A stretch of DNA of 64,000 nucleotides from Micromonospora sp. M71_S20 (GCF_003664255.1 NZ_RCCV01000001.1:2604001-2668000); one strand, 5' to 3'; shown: positions 26,102 through 35,155, numbered from the stretch's first letter. Numbers and translations are program-made. The notes: generated from the sequence alone by a model not told the origin.

Positions 26102-27562
26102 ATGTCCGAAGCCTCCGCTCCCCACGCCGCCGACCGCCGCGAACTCACCGCCGCACAGCGCAACGCCGTCGCCGAACTGCTCCGGGTCTCCCCGGTCGCC
26201 GACGAGTTGGGCCGCCGGTTCGTGCGGGCCGGCCACGAGCTGCACCTGGTGGGCGGTTCGGTACGTGACGCCCTGCTCGGCCGCCTCGGCGACGACCTCG
26301 ACTTCTGCACCGACGCGCACCCCGACGAGACCCTGCGCATCGTGCGCGGCTGGGCCGAGTCGATCTGGGAGACCGGCCGGGAGTTCGGCACCATCGGGTG
26401 CCAGCGCGACGGGCTGCGGCTGGAGATCACCACCTTCCGCGCCGAGTCCTACGACCAGGTCAGCCGCAACCCCGTCGTCGAGTACGGCACCGACCTCGCC
26501 GAGGACCTGCGGCGGCGCGACTTCACCATCAACGCGATGGCGGTCAGCCTGCCCGAGCACCGGTTCACCGACCCGCACGGCGGGCTCGACGACCTGGCCG
26601 CCAAGGTGATCCGCACCCCGGGCACCCCGGCGGAGTCGTTCGGCGACGACCCGCTGCGGATGCTGCGCGCGGCCCGGTTCGCCGCCCAGCTGCGCTTCGC
26701 GGTGCATCCCGACGCGTACGCGGCGATGACCCGGATGGCCGGCGACCTGGACCGGATCACGGCCGAGCGGATCCGCGACGAGTTCACCAAGCTGCTCTGC
26801 GGCGCGGACCCGATCACCGGGCTGCGGCTGCTGGTCGACACCGGGCTCGCCGAGCGCTTCCTGCCGGAGCTGACCGGGCTCAAGCTGGAGATCGACGAGC
26901 ACGCCCAGCACAAGGACGTCTACGAGCACACCCTGACCGTGGTGAGCAACGCCGTCTCGTACGAGACCGAGGGGCCGGACTTCGTCCTGCGGATGGCCGC
27001 GCTCATGCACGACGTCGGCAAGCCGGCGACGAAGGCGGTGGGCTCGGACGGCCGGGTCAGCTTCCACCACCACGAGGTGGTCGGCGCCCGGCTCACCAAG
27101 GCCCGGATGAAGGCGCTGCGCTACCCGAAGGAGATCACCTCCAAGGTCACCGCGCTGGTGGCGCTGCACCTGCGCTTCTACGGCTACGGCCGGGGCGAGT
27201 GGACCGACTCGGCGGTGCGCCGCTACGTCGCCGACGCCGGTGACCTGCTGCCGCGCCTGCACAAGCTGACCCGGTCGGACTGCACCACCCGCAACCGGCG
27301 CAAGGCGGCCCAGCTCGCCGCCGACTACGACGCGCTGGAGGAGCGGATCGCCCGGATCGCCGCCGAGGAGGACCTGGCGCGGGTCCGGCCCGACCTGGAC
27401 GGCAACGCCATCATGGAGCTGCTGGGCGTACCGCCGGGACCCGTCGTCGGGCAGGCCTGGAAACACCTCAAGGAGCTGCGCCTGGAGCGCGGCCCGCTGG
27501 ACCGCGACGAGGCCGAGGCGGAGCTGCTGCGCTGGGCCCGCGACGAGGGCATCGTCGAGTAG
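26102..27562 (+). CDS. pcnA: CCA tRNA nucleotidyltransferase
   Basis: A 486-residue class II nucleotidyltransferase that adds or repairs the 3' CCA of tRNAs. The polymerase-beta-like head has LVGGSVRDALLG (near residue 50) and the metal-binding DLDF (near 64). RRDFTINAMAVSL (near 138) and RAARFAAQLRF (near 190) are further family motifs. A carboxyl-terminal HD domain is present with MHDVGKPAT (near 303), suggesting phosphohydrolase activity as in enterobacterial enzymes. The start is the ATG at 26102. It is divergent from murJ with about 134 bp between, the arrangement known in mycobacteria. Confidence 0.94.
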   Translation: MSEASAPHAADRRELTAAQRNAVAELLRVSPVADELGRRFVRAGHELHLVGGSVRDALLGRLGDDLDFCTDAHPDETLRIVRGWAESIWETGREFGTIGCQRDGLRLEITTFRAESYDQVSRNPVVEYGTDLAEDLRRRDFTINAMAVSLPEHRFTDPHGGLDDLAAKVIRTPGTPAESFGDDPLRMLRAARFAAQLRFAVHPDAYAAMTRMAGDLDRITAERIRDEFTKLLCGADPITGLRLLVDTGLAERFLPELTGLKLEIDEHAQHKDVYEHTLTVVSNAVSYETEGPDFVLRMAALMHDVGKPATKAVGSDGRVSFHHHEVVGARLTKARMKALRYPKEITSKVTALVALHLRFYGYGRGEWTDSAVRRYVADAGDLLPRLHKLTRSDCTTRNRRKAAQLAADYDALEERIARIAAEEDLARVRPDLDGNAIMELLGVPPGPVVGQAWKHLKELRLERGPLDRDEAEAELLRWARDEGIVE

Positions 27563-27647
27563 CCCCGCCAGGCGCCACGGGACCCGGCACCTACCAAGTC
27601 GACCTCCACCAGCTGGTCCGACGCGGGCCTCGCCCGACGAGACGAGA

Positions 27648-27679
27648 AGGGCGCCGCCCCCGGCCGGGGACGGCGCCCT
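27648..27679. terminator. Bidirectional hairpin between pcnA and flotillin gene
   Basis: Arms 27648-27661 and 27666-27679 pair over 14 positions with one mismatch and a GGCC loop. The hairpin lies between convergent genes and so can end both transcripts. No T-tract is present. Confidence 0.65.
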
Positions 27680-27715
27680 GTCGCACTCAGCGGATACGAC
27701 CGCCGCCGGGTCGCG

Positions 27716-29233
27716 TCAGCGGGTCTCGACCGCCGTGCCGTCGACCGGCGGCTTGCCGTTGCCGGGGGTCGCCGCCGCCGAGCCGAGCTTCGCCAGCAGG
27801 CCGGCGAGGTCGATGCCGGTCAGGTCGCTGCCGAGCTGGAGCCCCTGGGCCACGTTGCCCGCCACCGACTTGGTCAGCGACGAGGCGCCGTCGGTGGAGA
27901 TGACCGTCATCTTGTCGATCGCGCCGATCGGGGCGCTGGCCGCCTCGACCACCTGCGGCAGCACCTTGACCAGCAGGTCCAGCACGGCGGCCTCGCCGTA
28001 CGCCGCGAAGGCCTCGGCCTTGCGGGCCATCGCGTCGGCCTCGGCCTGCCCCTTGGCCAGGATGGCCGCGGCCTCGGCCGCACCCTCCCGCTCGACCGCC
28101 TCGGCGATGGCGGAGCGGCGGCGCTGCTCGGCCTCACCCTCCTTGGCGCCCTCGATCGCGTTGGCCTCGGCCAGCGCGGCCCGGCGGGCCCGCTCGCCCT
28201 CACCGGTGAGCCGGGCCTGCTCGGCGGCGGCCTGGGCGGCGGCGATGACGGCCTGGCGCTGCGCGTCGGCGTTCAGCACGGCCGCGTTGCGGGACGCCTC
28301 GGCCTCCTGCTCCACCTTGTACCGGGCCGCGTCGGCCGGCTTGCGCACCTCGGTGTCGAGCTGACGCTGCTTGAGCTCGGCGTTGCGCTCGGCGACCTTC
28401 TGCTGCTCGGAGAGGATCGCCTGGTCCCGCTCGGCCTGGGCCAGCGGCCCGGCGGCGGCGGACTTCGCCTTGGCCGCGTCGATCTCCGCCTGGATGGCGG
28501 CCTGCTTCAGCGACAGGTTCCGGTTGGCCTCGGCGATGGCCTCCTCGGCGAGCAGCCGCTCCTGCTCGGCCTGCTGCCGGGCCCGCGCCTCGGCGATGGC
28601 CGCGTCCTTGAGCACCCGGGCCGCCTCCGGCCGGCCCAGGTCCTGGAGGTAGGAACCCTCGGCCAGGATGTCCTGGAGCTGGAAGGTGTCCAGCACCAGG
28701 CCCTGGTTGGTCATCGAGTGCTCGGCCTCCTCGGCGACCGCGCTGGCGAACGCCGCCCGGTCCCGGATGACCTCCTCGACGGTGAGCCGGCCGACGATCG
28801 AGCGCAGCGCGCCGGCCAGCACCTCCCGGGTGAAGTCCTCGATCTCGTCCTGCTGGTGCAGGAAGCGCTGCGCGGCGGCGCGGATGGCGTCCTCGGTGCC
28901 GCCGACCTTGACGATCGCGACGCCGTGCAGGTCGGCGCGGATGCCCTGCTTGCTGACCGCGCCCTTGATGCCGACGTCGATCCGCCGGCTGGACAGGTCG
29001 AGCGACTGGAGCTTCTGCACCACGGGCAGGACGAACACGGACGCGCCGAGCACGACCTTCTGCCCGGAGTTGTCGGTCGACCGGCCGCCGTCGGCGGTCT
29101 GCGTGGTGCGGCCCTTGCGGCCGGTGACGATGAAGGCCTCGTTCGGCCCGGCGACCTTGATGCGGGAGAGCACGAAGAGCACGAGCACGAGGACGAGGAG
29201 GACCGCGCCGCCGATGGCGATGAGAAGGGGCAT
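27716..29233 (-). CDS. Flotillin-like SPFH/Band 7 membrane protein
   Basis: A 505-residue flotillin. An amino-terminal membrane segment (LLIAIGGAVLLVLVLVLFVLSRI, residues 3-25) anchors the SPFH domain (about 30-200, with VAGPNEAFIVTG and RSIVGRLTVEEVIRDRAAF). A long coiled coil very rich in Ala, Glu, Gln and Arg (about 205-405) follows, with EA-repeat character typical of flotillins. The tail AAVLDLLVKVLPQVVEAAS ends the oligomerisation region. Flotillins organise membrane microdomains. The gene is followed on the same strand order by an NfeD-like gene just upstream (28 bp gap), the common flotillin-NfeD pair. Confidence 0.92.
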   Translation of the reverse strand: MPLLIAIGGAVLLVLVLVLFVLSRIKVAGPNEAFIVTGRKGRTTQTADGGRSTDNSGQKVVLGASVFVLPVVQKLQSLDLSSRRIDVGIKGAVSKQGIRADLHGVAIVKVGGTEDAIRAAAQRFLHQQDEIEDFTREVLAGALRSIVGRLTVEEVIRDRAAFASAVAEEAEHSMTNQGLVLDTFQLQDILAEGSYLQDLGRPEAARVLKDAAIAEARARQQAEQERLLAEEAIAEANRNLSLKQAAIQAEIDAAKAKSAAAGPLAQAERDQAILSEQQKVAERNAELKQRQLDTEVRKPADAARYKVEQEAEASRNAAVLNADAQRQAVIAAAQAAAEQARLTGEGERARRAALAEANAIEGAKEGEAEQRRRSAIAEAVEREGAAEAAAILAKGQAEADAMARKAEAFAAYGEAAVLDLLVKVLPQVVEAASAPIGAIDKMTVISTDGASSLTKSVAGNVAQGLQLGSDLTGIDLAGLLAKLGSAAATPGNGKPPVDGTAVETR

Positions 29234-29261
29234 GTGACCGTCCTGTTTCTTTACGAGGGGT

Positions 29262-29783
29262 TCAGTAGGTCTCGACGTGCACGCTGGTCTCGCTGAGCGC
29301 CTCGACCACGAAGATCTGGGCGCCGACCGGGATCGGTCGGTCGGCGCGGGCGTTGAGCTTGACCGGCTGGCCCGCCACCCGGACCCGGACCTCGCCGTAG
29401 CCGTCGGCGGGCACCGGGGTGACCACCAGGCCGAGCGCGCCGACCAGGTGGTGGCGGGTGGGGGTGGGATCGGTGCGCATGTCGCGGGCCGCCCGGCTCA
29501 GCCGGGACGCGGCCCAGGCGGTGGGCACGGCCGCGACGACGCCGCCGGCCAGGGCCACCGCGATCATGCCGGGGGTACGCCCACCGATCAGCTCGTTGAC
29601 GATCGCGGCGCCGAAGCCGAGCGCTCCGGTGAACCCGGCGACCGCCTCCACCGACACCGGACCGTCGAATTCCGGATTGCCGAGATGGAGCAGCTCGCCG
29701 CCGAGCAGGGCGAGCGCCAGAACCGCGACGCCCGCGCCGCCGATGATGAGGAAGATCAGCGTCCCCGTGGCCACGGCCTGCAC
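29262..29783 (-). CDS. NfeD-like membrane protein
   Basis: A 173-residue protein with several hydrophobic segments (TGTLIFLIIGGAGVAVLALALLG at the front, GFTGALGFGAAIVNELIGG, and PGMIAVALAGGVVAAVPTAWAAS). A carboxyl-terminal OB-fold domain of the NfeD type is seen as GALGLVVTPVPADGYGEVRVRVAGQPVKLNARADRP in pieces, ending FVVEALSETSVHVE. NfeD proteins accompany flotillins and are thought to help assemble or regulate them. GTG 29783 was chosen over TTG 29801 because a GGGG lies about ten bases upstream of it. It stands 28 bp before the flotillin gene on the same strand. Confidence 0.82.
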   Translation of the reverse strand: MQAVATGTLIFLIIGGAGVAVLALALLGGELLHLGNPEFDGPVSVEAVAGFTGALGFGAAIVNELIGGRTPGMIAVALAGGVVAAVPTAWAASRLSRAARDMRTDPTPTRHHLVGALGLVVTPVPADGYGEVRVRVAGQPVKLNARADRPIPVGAQIFVVEALSETSVHVETY

Positions 29784-29846
29784 GGTATCGGTGCCCCGCA
29801 ACGTCGGCCGGGGCGTCGGCTCGGCCGACGTTGCGATCCGGGCCGC

Positions 29847-30986
29847 TCAGCGGGGCGCGACCGCCAAGGTCAGGTTGACCTCCAGCGTCGCGGGGAGGGC
29901 CTGCCGTGCCAGTTCCCGTCCGTCGAGGTCGACCAGCGCCATCTCGGCCGTCCAGCCGACGCGGTGCAGCAGCCGGTCGTCGGCCACCCACGCGGCGTCC
30001 TGGGCGGGAGCCGGGCCGATCACCCGTCCGGTCGCCACCTCCGCCACCTCCGGGCCGTCCTGGCCCTTGATCACCACGAGCCGGCCGTCCGGCGACCACG
30101 ACCAGGGGCCGGCGGGGTCGCCGGGGACGGGCACGAACCGGGTCGGCCGGCCGTCGGTGGCGGAGAAGAACTGCACGCCCCGCCGCGCGTGCGGCCGGGA
30201 CTCCGAGCGGGGGGTGTCCGGGTCGGTCTGCTGGAGCGCGACCTCCCGGCCGTCCCGGGCCCAGGTGAAGAAGCACTGGTCGGTGCAGAAGTACCGGTCC
30301 GTGTCCACCGGGAAGGTGCGGTAGGCGCCGGTGGCCGCGTCGAGCACGCCGAGGGAGAACCGGGCGCTCTCCTTGTCGAGCAGGGTCAGTGCGAGCCGCC
30401 GCCCGTCGGGCGACCAGTGCGGGGTCATGATGTGGCTGCCGGTGCGGACCCACCGGACCGTCCCGTCGCCCAGGTCGAGCAGGCCGATCTGGCCGGCGCG
30501 TTCGTAGTCGACGACGGCGGCGGTCCCGCCCCGGGGCGCGGCCCAGGTCTCCTCGTACCGGCGGTCGGTGGCGACGTACCGGCCGCGTTCGCGGTCCAGG
30601 GCGTACCCACGCTCGGCGGGGGTGCCGGTGGAGGTGGCGCCGGTGAGCACCCAGCCGCCGGGCAGCGTCACGACCGCGCGCGTCCAGTCGCCGGCCGGCG
30701 CGGGGACGACGGGCATCGTGCGCGGGGCGGCCGACACCGTCGCCGCCAAGGTGACGACCGGCGCCCCGGCGGCGGTGCCCTGGGTCGCTCCGGGGCGCAG
30801 CCAGACGTACGGCCCGACGAGGGCGACCAGTGCCGCGACGGCGACGCCGGCCGCGGCCGTGCGGCGACGGCGACGCAGCCGTCGGCCCCGGCGCAGGGCC
30901 CGGTCGGCGAGGTCGGGCACCGCCCGGGCCTCGGTCGCGATCTCCCGTACGGCGGAACGCAGGACGTCCTCCCCGGAGCCGTTCAT
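29847..30986 (-). CDS. Membrane protein with TolB-like beta-propeller, probable sigma-factor partner
   Basis: A 379-residue protein. A short cytoplasmic front (MNGSGEDVLRSAVREIATEARAVPDLADRALRRG) and a basic cluster lead into one membrane span (TAAAGVAVAALVALVGPYVWL, near residues 43-63). The extracytoplasmic part has repeated WSPDGR motifs (near 198 and 290) and WARDGRE, which mark TolB/WD40-like propeller blades. The start overlaps the stop of the SigE-family sigma factor (ATGA), a strong sign of translational coupling. Such pairs are common in actinobacteria, where the membrane protein is presumed to regulate the sigma factor. Its ligand is unknown. Confidence 0.75.
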   Translation of the reverse strand: MNGSGEDVLRSAVREIATEARAVPDLADRALRRGRRLRRRRRTAAAGVAVAALVALVGPYVWLRPGATQGTAAGAPVVTLAATVSAAPRTMPVVPAPAGDWTRAVVTLPGGWVLTGATSTGTPAERGYALDRERGRYVATDRRYEETWAAPRGGTAAVVDYERAGQIGLLDLGDGTVRWVRTGSHIMTPHWSPDGRRLALTLLDKESARFSLGVLDAATGAYRTFPVDTDRYFCTDQCFFTWARDGREVALQQTDPDTPRSESRPHARRGVQFFSATDGRPTRFVPVPGDPAGPWSWSPDGRLVVIKGQDGPEVAEVATGRVIGPAPAQDAAWVADDRLLHRVGWTAEMALVDLDGRELARQALPATLEVNLTLAVAPR

Positions 30987-31498
30987 GGGACCTCCTCCGT
31001 GACGCTGTCGTCGAGGGCGGGCACCAGTTGTCGCAGTCTGGCCAGCGCCTTCGAGGTCTGGCTGGCGACCGTGCCGGCCCGGCAGCCGAGCAGCGCGGCG
31101 GTCTGCTCGACGCTGAGGTCCTCCAGGTAGCGCAGGGTCAGCACGGCGCGCTGCCGGGGTGGCAGCGACAGCAGCGCGTCGCGCAGCAGCATCCGCAGGT
31201 CGGCGTCCTGCCCGCTGTCCCGGCTTCCGACCCGCTCAGGCAGCACCGCGACCGGCACCTCCGGCCGCCGGGACCGGCGCCGCCATCCGGAGACCTGGTC
31301 GTGGTAGAGGATCCGTCGCACGTACGGCTCGGCGTCGCCGCGGATCCGGGGCCACCGGGCGTACGCCTTGGCCAGCGCGTTCTGCAGCAGGTCCTCGGCG
31401 CCGTGCTGGTCGCCGGCCAGGGCGTACGCGATGCGCAGCAGGACGTTGCCCCGTTCGTTGACGAACGCGGTGAACTCCCCGTCGGTCCCTTCGGTCAC
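30983..31498 (-). CDS. SigE-family RNA polymerase sigma factor
   Basis: A 171-residue ECF-type factor of the short actinobacterial SigE family. Region 2 is EFTAFVNERGNVLLRIAYALAGDQHGAEDLLQNALAKAYARW (near residues 7-48). Region 4 is LPPRQRAVLTLRYLEDLSVEQTAALLGCRAGTVASQTSKALARLR (near 116-160). The start is the GTG at 31496-31498, with GGAGGTG upstream; the longer frame includes non-coding leader. It overlaps the downstream membrane protein by four bases. Its regulon cannot be read from here. Confidence 0.88.
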   Translation of the reverse strand: MTEGTDGEFTAFVNERGNVLLRIAYALAGDQHGAEDLLQNALAKAYARWPRIRGDAEPYVRRILYHDQVSGWRRRSRRPEVPVAVLPERVGSRDSGQDADLRMLLRDALLSLPPRQRAVLTLRYLEDLSVEQTAALLGCRAGTVASQTSKALARLRQLVPALDDSVTEEVP

Positions 31499-31564
31499 CG
31501 CCCACCTCCGGTAGCTCTGACGCCCACCGGCGTCCGAACTTTGCCCTCGCCAGCAATCTAGCTG

Positions 31565-31595
31565 TTGACAAGATTCGGGCGGAGCGCCAATCTTG
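31565..31595 (+). promoter_or_regulatory. Promoter and CAAGATT inverted repeat
   Basis: TTGACA (31565-31570) with a weak CAATCT 17 bases on could be a promoter for the small membrane protein. It overlaps an inverted repeat with CAAGATT at 31569-31575 and AATCTTG at 31589-31595, centres 20 bp apart. The block is notably AT-rich for this genome, as expected of an operator. Confidence 0.5.
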
Positions 31596-31619
31596 ACACC
31601 GACAAGAAGGAGGTGCCCC

Positions 31620-32024
31620 GTGTCCTCGGCAACCCTGACCACCGCCGGCATCCTGCTGATCACCGTCGTCACGATCGCGTACGGCGGGCTGACCCTGCTC
31701 ATGCACCTCACCCGGCGCAAGGCCGGCTACCTGGACAATCCGGTGCGCCGGGGGCTCTGGACGGCCGGGCACGCGCACGCCGGGGTGCTGGTCCTCTTCG
31801 CGCTGGCCGTGCTGCCCTACGTGGACCGGGCCGACGCGTCCGACGGCACGCGCACGCTCATCCGCGCCCTGCTCGTGGCCGCGCCCGTCCTGATGCCGCT
31901 CGGCTTCTTCCTCTCGGTGGCCCGGCCGCGGGACACGAAGCCGAACAAGCTGATCTGGCTGACCGTGGCCGGCGGTGCCAGCCTCAGCGCCGGTGCTCTG
32001 CTGCTCGGCTTCACTCTGCTCTGA
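31620..32024 (+). CDS. Small four-helix membrane protein, function unknown
   Basis: A 134-residue integral membrane protein with four predicted spans (TLTTAGILLITVVTIAYGGLTLLM; HAHAGVLVLFALAVLPYV; TLIRALLVAAPVLMPLGFFLSV; LIWLTVAGGASLSAGALLLGFTLL). A GHAHAG motif near residue 45 and an RPRDTKPN loop near 104 are the only polar signatures. I do not recognise the family with certainty. GTG 31620 has AAGGAGG upstream; the longer frame lacks such a site. It is divergent from the SigE-family factor and followed by ogt on the same strand. Confidence 0.7.
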   Translation: MSSATLTTAGILLITVVTIAYGGLTLLMHLTRRKAGYLDNPVRRGLWTAGHAHAGVLVLFALAVLPYVDRADASDGTRTLIRALLVAAPVLMPLGFFLSVARPRDTKPNKLIWLTVAGGASLSAGALLLGFTLL

Positions 32025-32120
32025 CCGGCCGGACGTCTCCCGTCGGCAGCCCGGATGCACGGTGGCCCGCCCGGCGGCTCGGGCGGGAGGCCCTGTCGGG
32101 GCACCGGGGGACAATGGGGG

Positions 32121-32600
32121 ATGCGCTGGACCGTGCTCGACTCCCCGATCGGCGAGTTCTCCGTCGCCACCGACGGGACCCATGTGCGCCGGGCCCACTT
32201 CGGCCGGGTCGACGGAGCCACCGATGAACCGGGCGACGAGGCGGCCCGACAGGCGCTGGCGGAGCTGCGGGCGTACTTCGCGGGCGAGCTGACCGGCTTC
32301 GCGGTGCCGCTGGCGGCGCCGGGCGGGTCCGACTTCGAACGCGGCGTCTGGCGGGAGATGACGTGCATCCCGTACGGGGAGACGCTCACCTACGGCGAGG
32401 TGGCCCGCCGGCTCGGCGACCCGGGTGCCGCCCGCGCGGTCGGAGTGGCCTGCAACCGCAATCCGATCCCGGTGCTCGTGCCGTGCCACCGGATTGTCGG
32501 CGCCGGCGGCAAGCTGGTCGGTTTCGGCGGCGGCCTCGACCGCAAGGTGAAGCTGCTGGAGTTGGAGGCCGGGGTCGCCCTGCGACGCGCCTGGTCCTGA
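32121..32600 (+). CDS. ogt: Methylated-DNA--protein-cysteine methyltransferase
   Basis: A 159-residue suicide repair protein that takes the methyl group from O6-methylguanine onto its own cysteine. The active site IPVLVPCHRIVG (near residue 116) contains the PCHR motif. The preceding helix-turn-helix includes YGETLTYGEVARRLGDPGAARAVG in pieces, with the arginine finger-like RAVG. The ATG at 32121 begins MRWTVLDSPIGEF. The length matches Ogt-type enzymes without an Ada domain. Confidence 0.92.
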   Translation: MRWTVLDSPIGEFSVATDGTHVRRAHFGRVDGATDEPGDEAARQALAELRAYFAGELTGFAVPLAAPGGSDFERGVWREMTCIPYGETLTYGEVARRLGDPGAARAVGVACNRNPIPVLVPCHRIVGAGGKLVGFGGGLDRKVKLLELEAGVALRRAWS

Positions 32601-32746
32601 GGCGGCGCGACGCGGTCCTGCCCGCACCCCGCCCGGGTCAGCCCGGGGCGGATCTCTTCGGATTCCGCGCGGTCGGCCCGGGGCGGGTCCCTGCGCACCC
32701 CGGCCGGGATCGACGGGAGGCGGACTTTTCCCGCACCCCCGCCGGG

Positions 32747-33256
32747 TCAGCCCGGGGCGGGCAGGCAGCCGCCGTCGGCGATGCGCGCGCCGATCTCCAC
32801 CGTGACGTCGCCCGCCCGGATGCTGCCGAAGACACATGCCCGGCCGGTCCAGCCCGCGAAGACCAGCCCGTCGGCGGGGCCGAGGTCGAGTCGACCCGGT
32901 GGCCGCACGGTGACCTCGGTCAGCCCTGTCGCCACGATCGCCCGCCGGACGGCCTCCTGCCCGGGCTCGTCCCGGCCGCCGGCGGTCAGCAGGTTGAGGC
33001 TCCTCGTGACATCCGCCGCGCAGGCCCGGGCACCGCTGGCCGCCTCCTCGGCGAGCGTGCCGCGCTGCCGGAAGGCGTCGTTGGCCGCCTGCTGGCGGCG
33101 GAACTCCTCCGCGCGGTAGGTCGCCGACTGCTCGACCCTGTGTGACGGCGAGGTCGTCGCGCGTACGGCTGCGGGGGCCGGACGCGGCGAGGGCCGGGTC
33201 CGCACGGACCCGGCCCTCGATGGTGCTGGTGTCGGCGCGTCAGCGCTCGACGTCAC
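32747..33256 (-). CDS. Hypothetical protein, start uncertain
   Basis: An open frame of 169 codons that I do not recognise. The last 110 residues look coding: an Arg/Gln/Ala-rich helix ([20 protein letters not shown]), a [15 protein letters not shown] stretch, and a beta-rich end [27 protein letters not shown] closing [10 protein letters not shown]. The first 50 residues cross the perfect hairpin 33188-33219, and the only in-frame starts are GTG 33256, which overlaps the ino1 stop, and GTG 33208 inside the hairpin. No signal peptide or membrane segment is visible. It could be a coupled gene, or a gene that lost its proper front end. Confidence 0.5.
   Translation of the reverse strand: MTSSADAPTPAPSRAGSVRTRPSPRPAPAAVRATTSPSHRVEQSATYRAEEFRRQQAANDAFRQRGTLAEEAASGARACAADVTRSLNLLTAGGRDEPGQEAVRRAIVATGLTEVTVRPPGRLDLGPADGLVFAGWTGRACVFGSIRAGDVTVEIGARIADGGCLPAPG
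33188..33219 (-). terminator. Strong hairpin after ino1
   Basis: A perfect 15-bp dyad (33188-33202 with 33205-33219) lies 20 bp past the ino1 stop. The two-base spacer means the inner pairs must open to form the loop. There is no T-tract, as often in high-GC genomes. Confidence 0.7.
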
Positions 33257-34319
33257 CGGCGATGAACGCCTCGACGGCGGCGTGCGCGTCGTGGTCGGCG
33301 TACTGCACCGGCGGGGACTTCATGAAGTACGACGAGGCCGACAGGATCGGGCCGCCGATCTTCCGGTCCAGCGCGATCTTCGCGGCGCGGACGGCGTCGA
33401 TGATGACACCGGCCGAGTTCGGCGAGTCCCACACCTCGAGCTTGAGCTCGGCGTTGAGCGGGGTGTCGCCGAAGGAGCGACCCTCCAGGCGGATGTACGC
33501 CCACTTGCGGTCGTCCAGCCACGGCACGTGGTCCGACGGGCCGATGTGCACGTCGCTCTTGCTCATCTCGTGCGGGATCTGCGAGGTGACCGACTGGGTC
33601 TTCGAGATCTTCTTCGAGACCAGGCGGTTGCGCTCCAGCATGTTCATGAAGTCCATGTTGCCGCCGAAGTTGAGCTGGTACGTGCGCAGCAGCTCGACGC
33701 CCCGGTCCTCGAACAGCTTCGCCAGCGCCCGGTGCACGATGGTGGCGCCGACCTGGCTCTTGATGTCGTCACCGACGATCGGCAGGCCCGCGTCCTCGAA
33801 CTTCTTGGCCCACTCCGGGTCGGAGGCGATGAAGACCGGAAGCGCGTTGACGAACGCGCAGCCGGCGTCGATCGCGGCCTGGGCGTAGAACTTGTCGGCC
33901 TGCTCGGAGCCGACCGGCAGGTACGAGACCACCACGTCGACCTGCGCGTCGCGCAGCGCCTGGGCGACGTCGACGGGCTTGGCGTCGGACTCCTCGACGA
34001 TCTCGCGGTAGTACTGGCCCAGACCGTCGAAGGTCGGACCGCGCTGCACGGTGACGCCGGTCGGCGGCACGTCGCAGAGCTTGATGGTGTTGTTCTCGCT
34101 GGCGACGATCGCCTCGGCGAGGTCCATGCCCACCTTCTTGGCGTCCACGTCGAACGCCGCGACGAACTGCACGTCCGAAACGTGGTAGTCGCCGAAGGTG
34201 ACGTGCATGAGACCCGGGACGCGGTCGTTCGGGTCGGCGTTGCGGTAGTACTCCACGCCCTGCACGAGGGACGAGGCGCAGTTACCCACACCGACGATGG
34301 CGACGCGGACGGAGCCCAT
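33240..34319 (-). CDS. ino1: Inositol-3-phosphate synthase
   Basis: A 359-residue NAD-dependent synthase that converts glucose 6-phosphate to 1L-myo-inositol 1-phosphate, needed for phosphatidylinositol and mycothiol in actinobacteria. The NAD loop [16 protein letters not shown] lies near residue 5. [16 protein letters not shown] (near 182) and [12 protein letters not shown] (near 212) are core motifs of the prokaryotic form. The carboxyl-terminal part has [19 protein letters not shown]. The ATG at 34317-34319 has AAGGAGG upstream. It follows a padR gene on the same strand; the padR stop is 23 bp upstream, so it is probably controlled by that regulator's operator. Confidence 0.96.
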   Translation of the reverse strand: MGSVRVAIVGVGNCASSLVQGVEYYRNADPNDRVPGLMHVTFGDYHVSDVQFVAAFDVDAKKVGMDLAEAIVASENNTIKLCDVPPTGVTVQRGPTFDGLGQYYREIVEESDAKPVDVAQALRDAQVDVVVSYLPVGSEQADKFYAQAAIDAGCAFVNALPVFIASDPEWAKKFEDAGLPIVGDDIKSQVGATIVHRALAKLFEDRGVELLRTYQLNFGGNMDFMNMLERNRLVSKKISKTQSVTSQIPHEMSKSDVHIGPSDHVPWLDDRKWAYIRLEGRSFGDTPLNAELKLEVWDSPNSAGVIIDAVRAAKIALDRKIGGPILSASSYFMKSPPVQYADHDAHAAVEAFIAGDVER

Positions 34320-34342
34320 AGCGTCTGCCTCCTTCTTCTTCA

Positions 34343-34981
34343 TCACGGCCGCTCTTTCCTGGACTCTCCAGGCGGAGGCGGGCTGTTGTCTTCTCGTCGG
34401 CCGCCGGCCGTCCCGGTTGACGGGACCGTCGGGGCACGGCCGGAGCGCTCGTTGGCGATGAGCTCCTCCAGCCAGCGGACCTCGCGCTCACAGGCGTCCA
34501 GGCCGTGGCGCTGCAGTTCCAGCGTGTAGGCGTCGAGCCGCTCGGCCGCCCGGCCGAGCACGTCGCGAAGCCCCTCGCGGCGTTCCTCGATCTTTCGCCG
34601 GCGACCCTCCAGGATGCGGAGTCGGGTCGCCTGGTCGGTCCGGGCGAAGAACGCGAAGTGCACGCCGAAACCCGTGTCGTCGTACGTCTCCGGCCCGGTC
34701 TGTGCGATCAGTTGAGCGAAGCGTTCCTTGCCCTCCGCGGTGATTTCGTAGACCACCCGACCCCGTCGGCTGGTCAGCGCGGGAACCTCCTCGACAGTGG
34801 CGGGTGCCTCCGCGGCCTCGGTGATCCAGCCCGCCGCCTGCAACCTGCGCAGCGTGGGATAGAGCGAGCCGTAGCTGATCGCCGCCCTGATCGCGCCGAG
34901 CTTGGCGGTCAGCTCCTTGCGCAGCTCGTAGCCGTGCATCGGAGACTCCTGCAGGAGGCCGAGGATGGCGAGCTCGAGCAC
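34343..34981 (-). CDS. PadR-family transcriptional regulator
   Basis: A 212-residue PadR repressor. The winged helix covers [23 protein letters not shown] through [21 protein letters not shown] (residues 2-58), followed by the wing and a helical dimerisation region ([44 protein letters not shown]). It is the longer, PadR-AphA subfamily type with a Pro/Ser-rich end. The gene is first in a padR-ino1 unit, and a perfect palindrome sits 44 bp upstream of its start, which points to autoregulation and control of inositol synthesis. The inducer is unknown. Confidence 0.9.
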   Translation of the reverse strand: MLELAILGLLQESPMHGYELRKELTAKLGAIRAAISYGSLYPTLRRLQAAGWITEAAEAPATVEEVPALTSRRGRVVYEITAEGKERFAQLIAQTGPETYDDTGFGVHFAFFARTDQATRLRILEGRRRKIEERREGLRDVLGRAAERLDAYTLELQRHGLDACEREVRWLEELIANERSGRAPTVPSTGTAGGRREDNSPPPPGESRKERP

Positions 34982-35024
34982 GGGCCATCCTCTCTGTACC
35001 CTCTACGCGGAGCGGTAACCGCCG

Positions 35025-35047
35025 CGATGTATCGGACCGATACATCG
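35025..35047. promoter_or_regulatory. Perfect palindrome, probable PadR operator
   Basis: The arms CGATGTATCGG and CCGATACATCG flank a single A at 35036. The inner ATGTAT/ATACAT halves resemble known PadR operators (ATGTnnnACAT type). It lies between padR and the divergent DUF5318 gene, so it may affect both. Confidence 0.85.
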
Positions 35048-35155
35048 CACGCTAGCGGATCGTCGTGATCAGGGCAAACCCCCGCTCCGAGGTTCTCCGG
35101 TCACGCATCGTCACCGTGGTCGCCCCGTCCGACGAGACCGCGTACCCTTCTCCGC

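Noticed and set aside
30425..30610. Small frame inside the propeller protein
   Set aside because: Alternative frame of a coupled gene with clear WSPDGR repeats.
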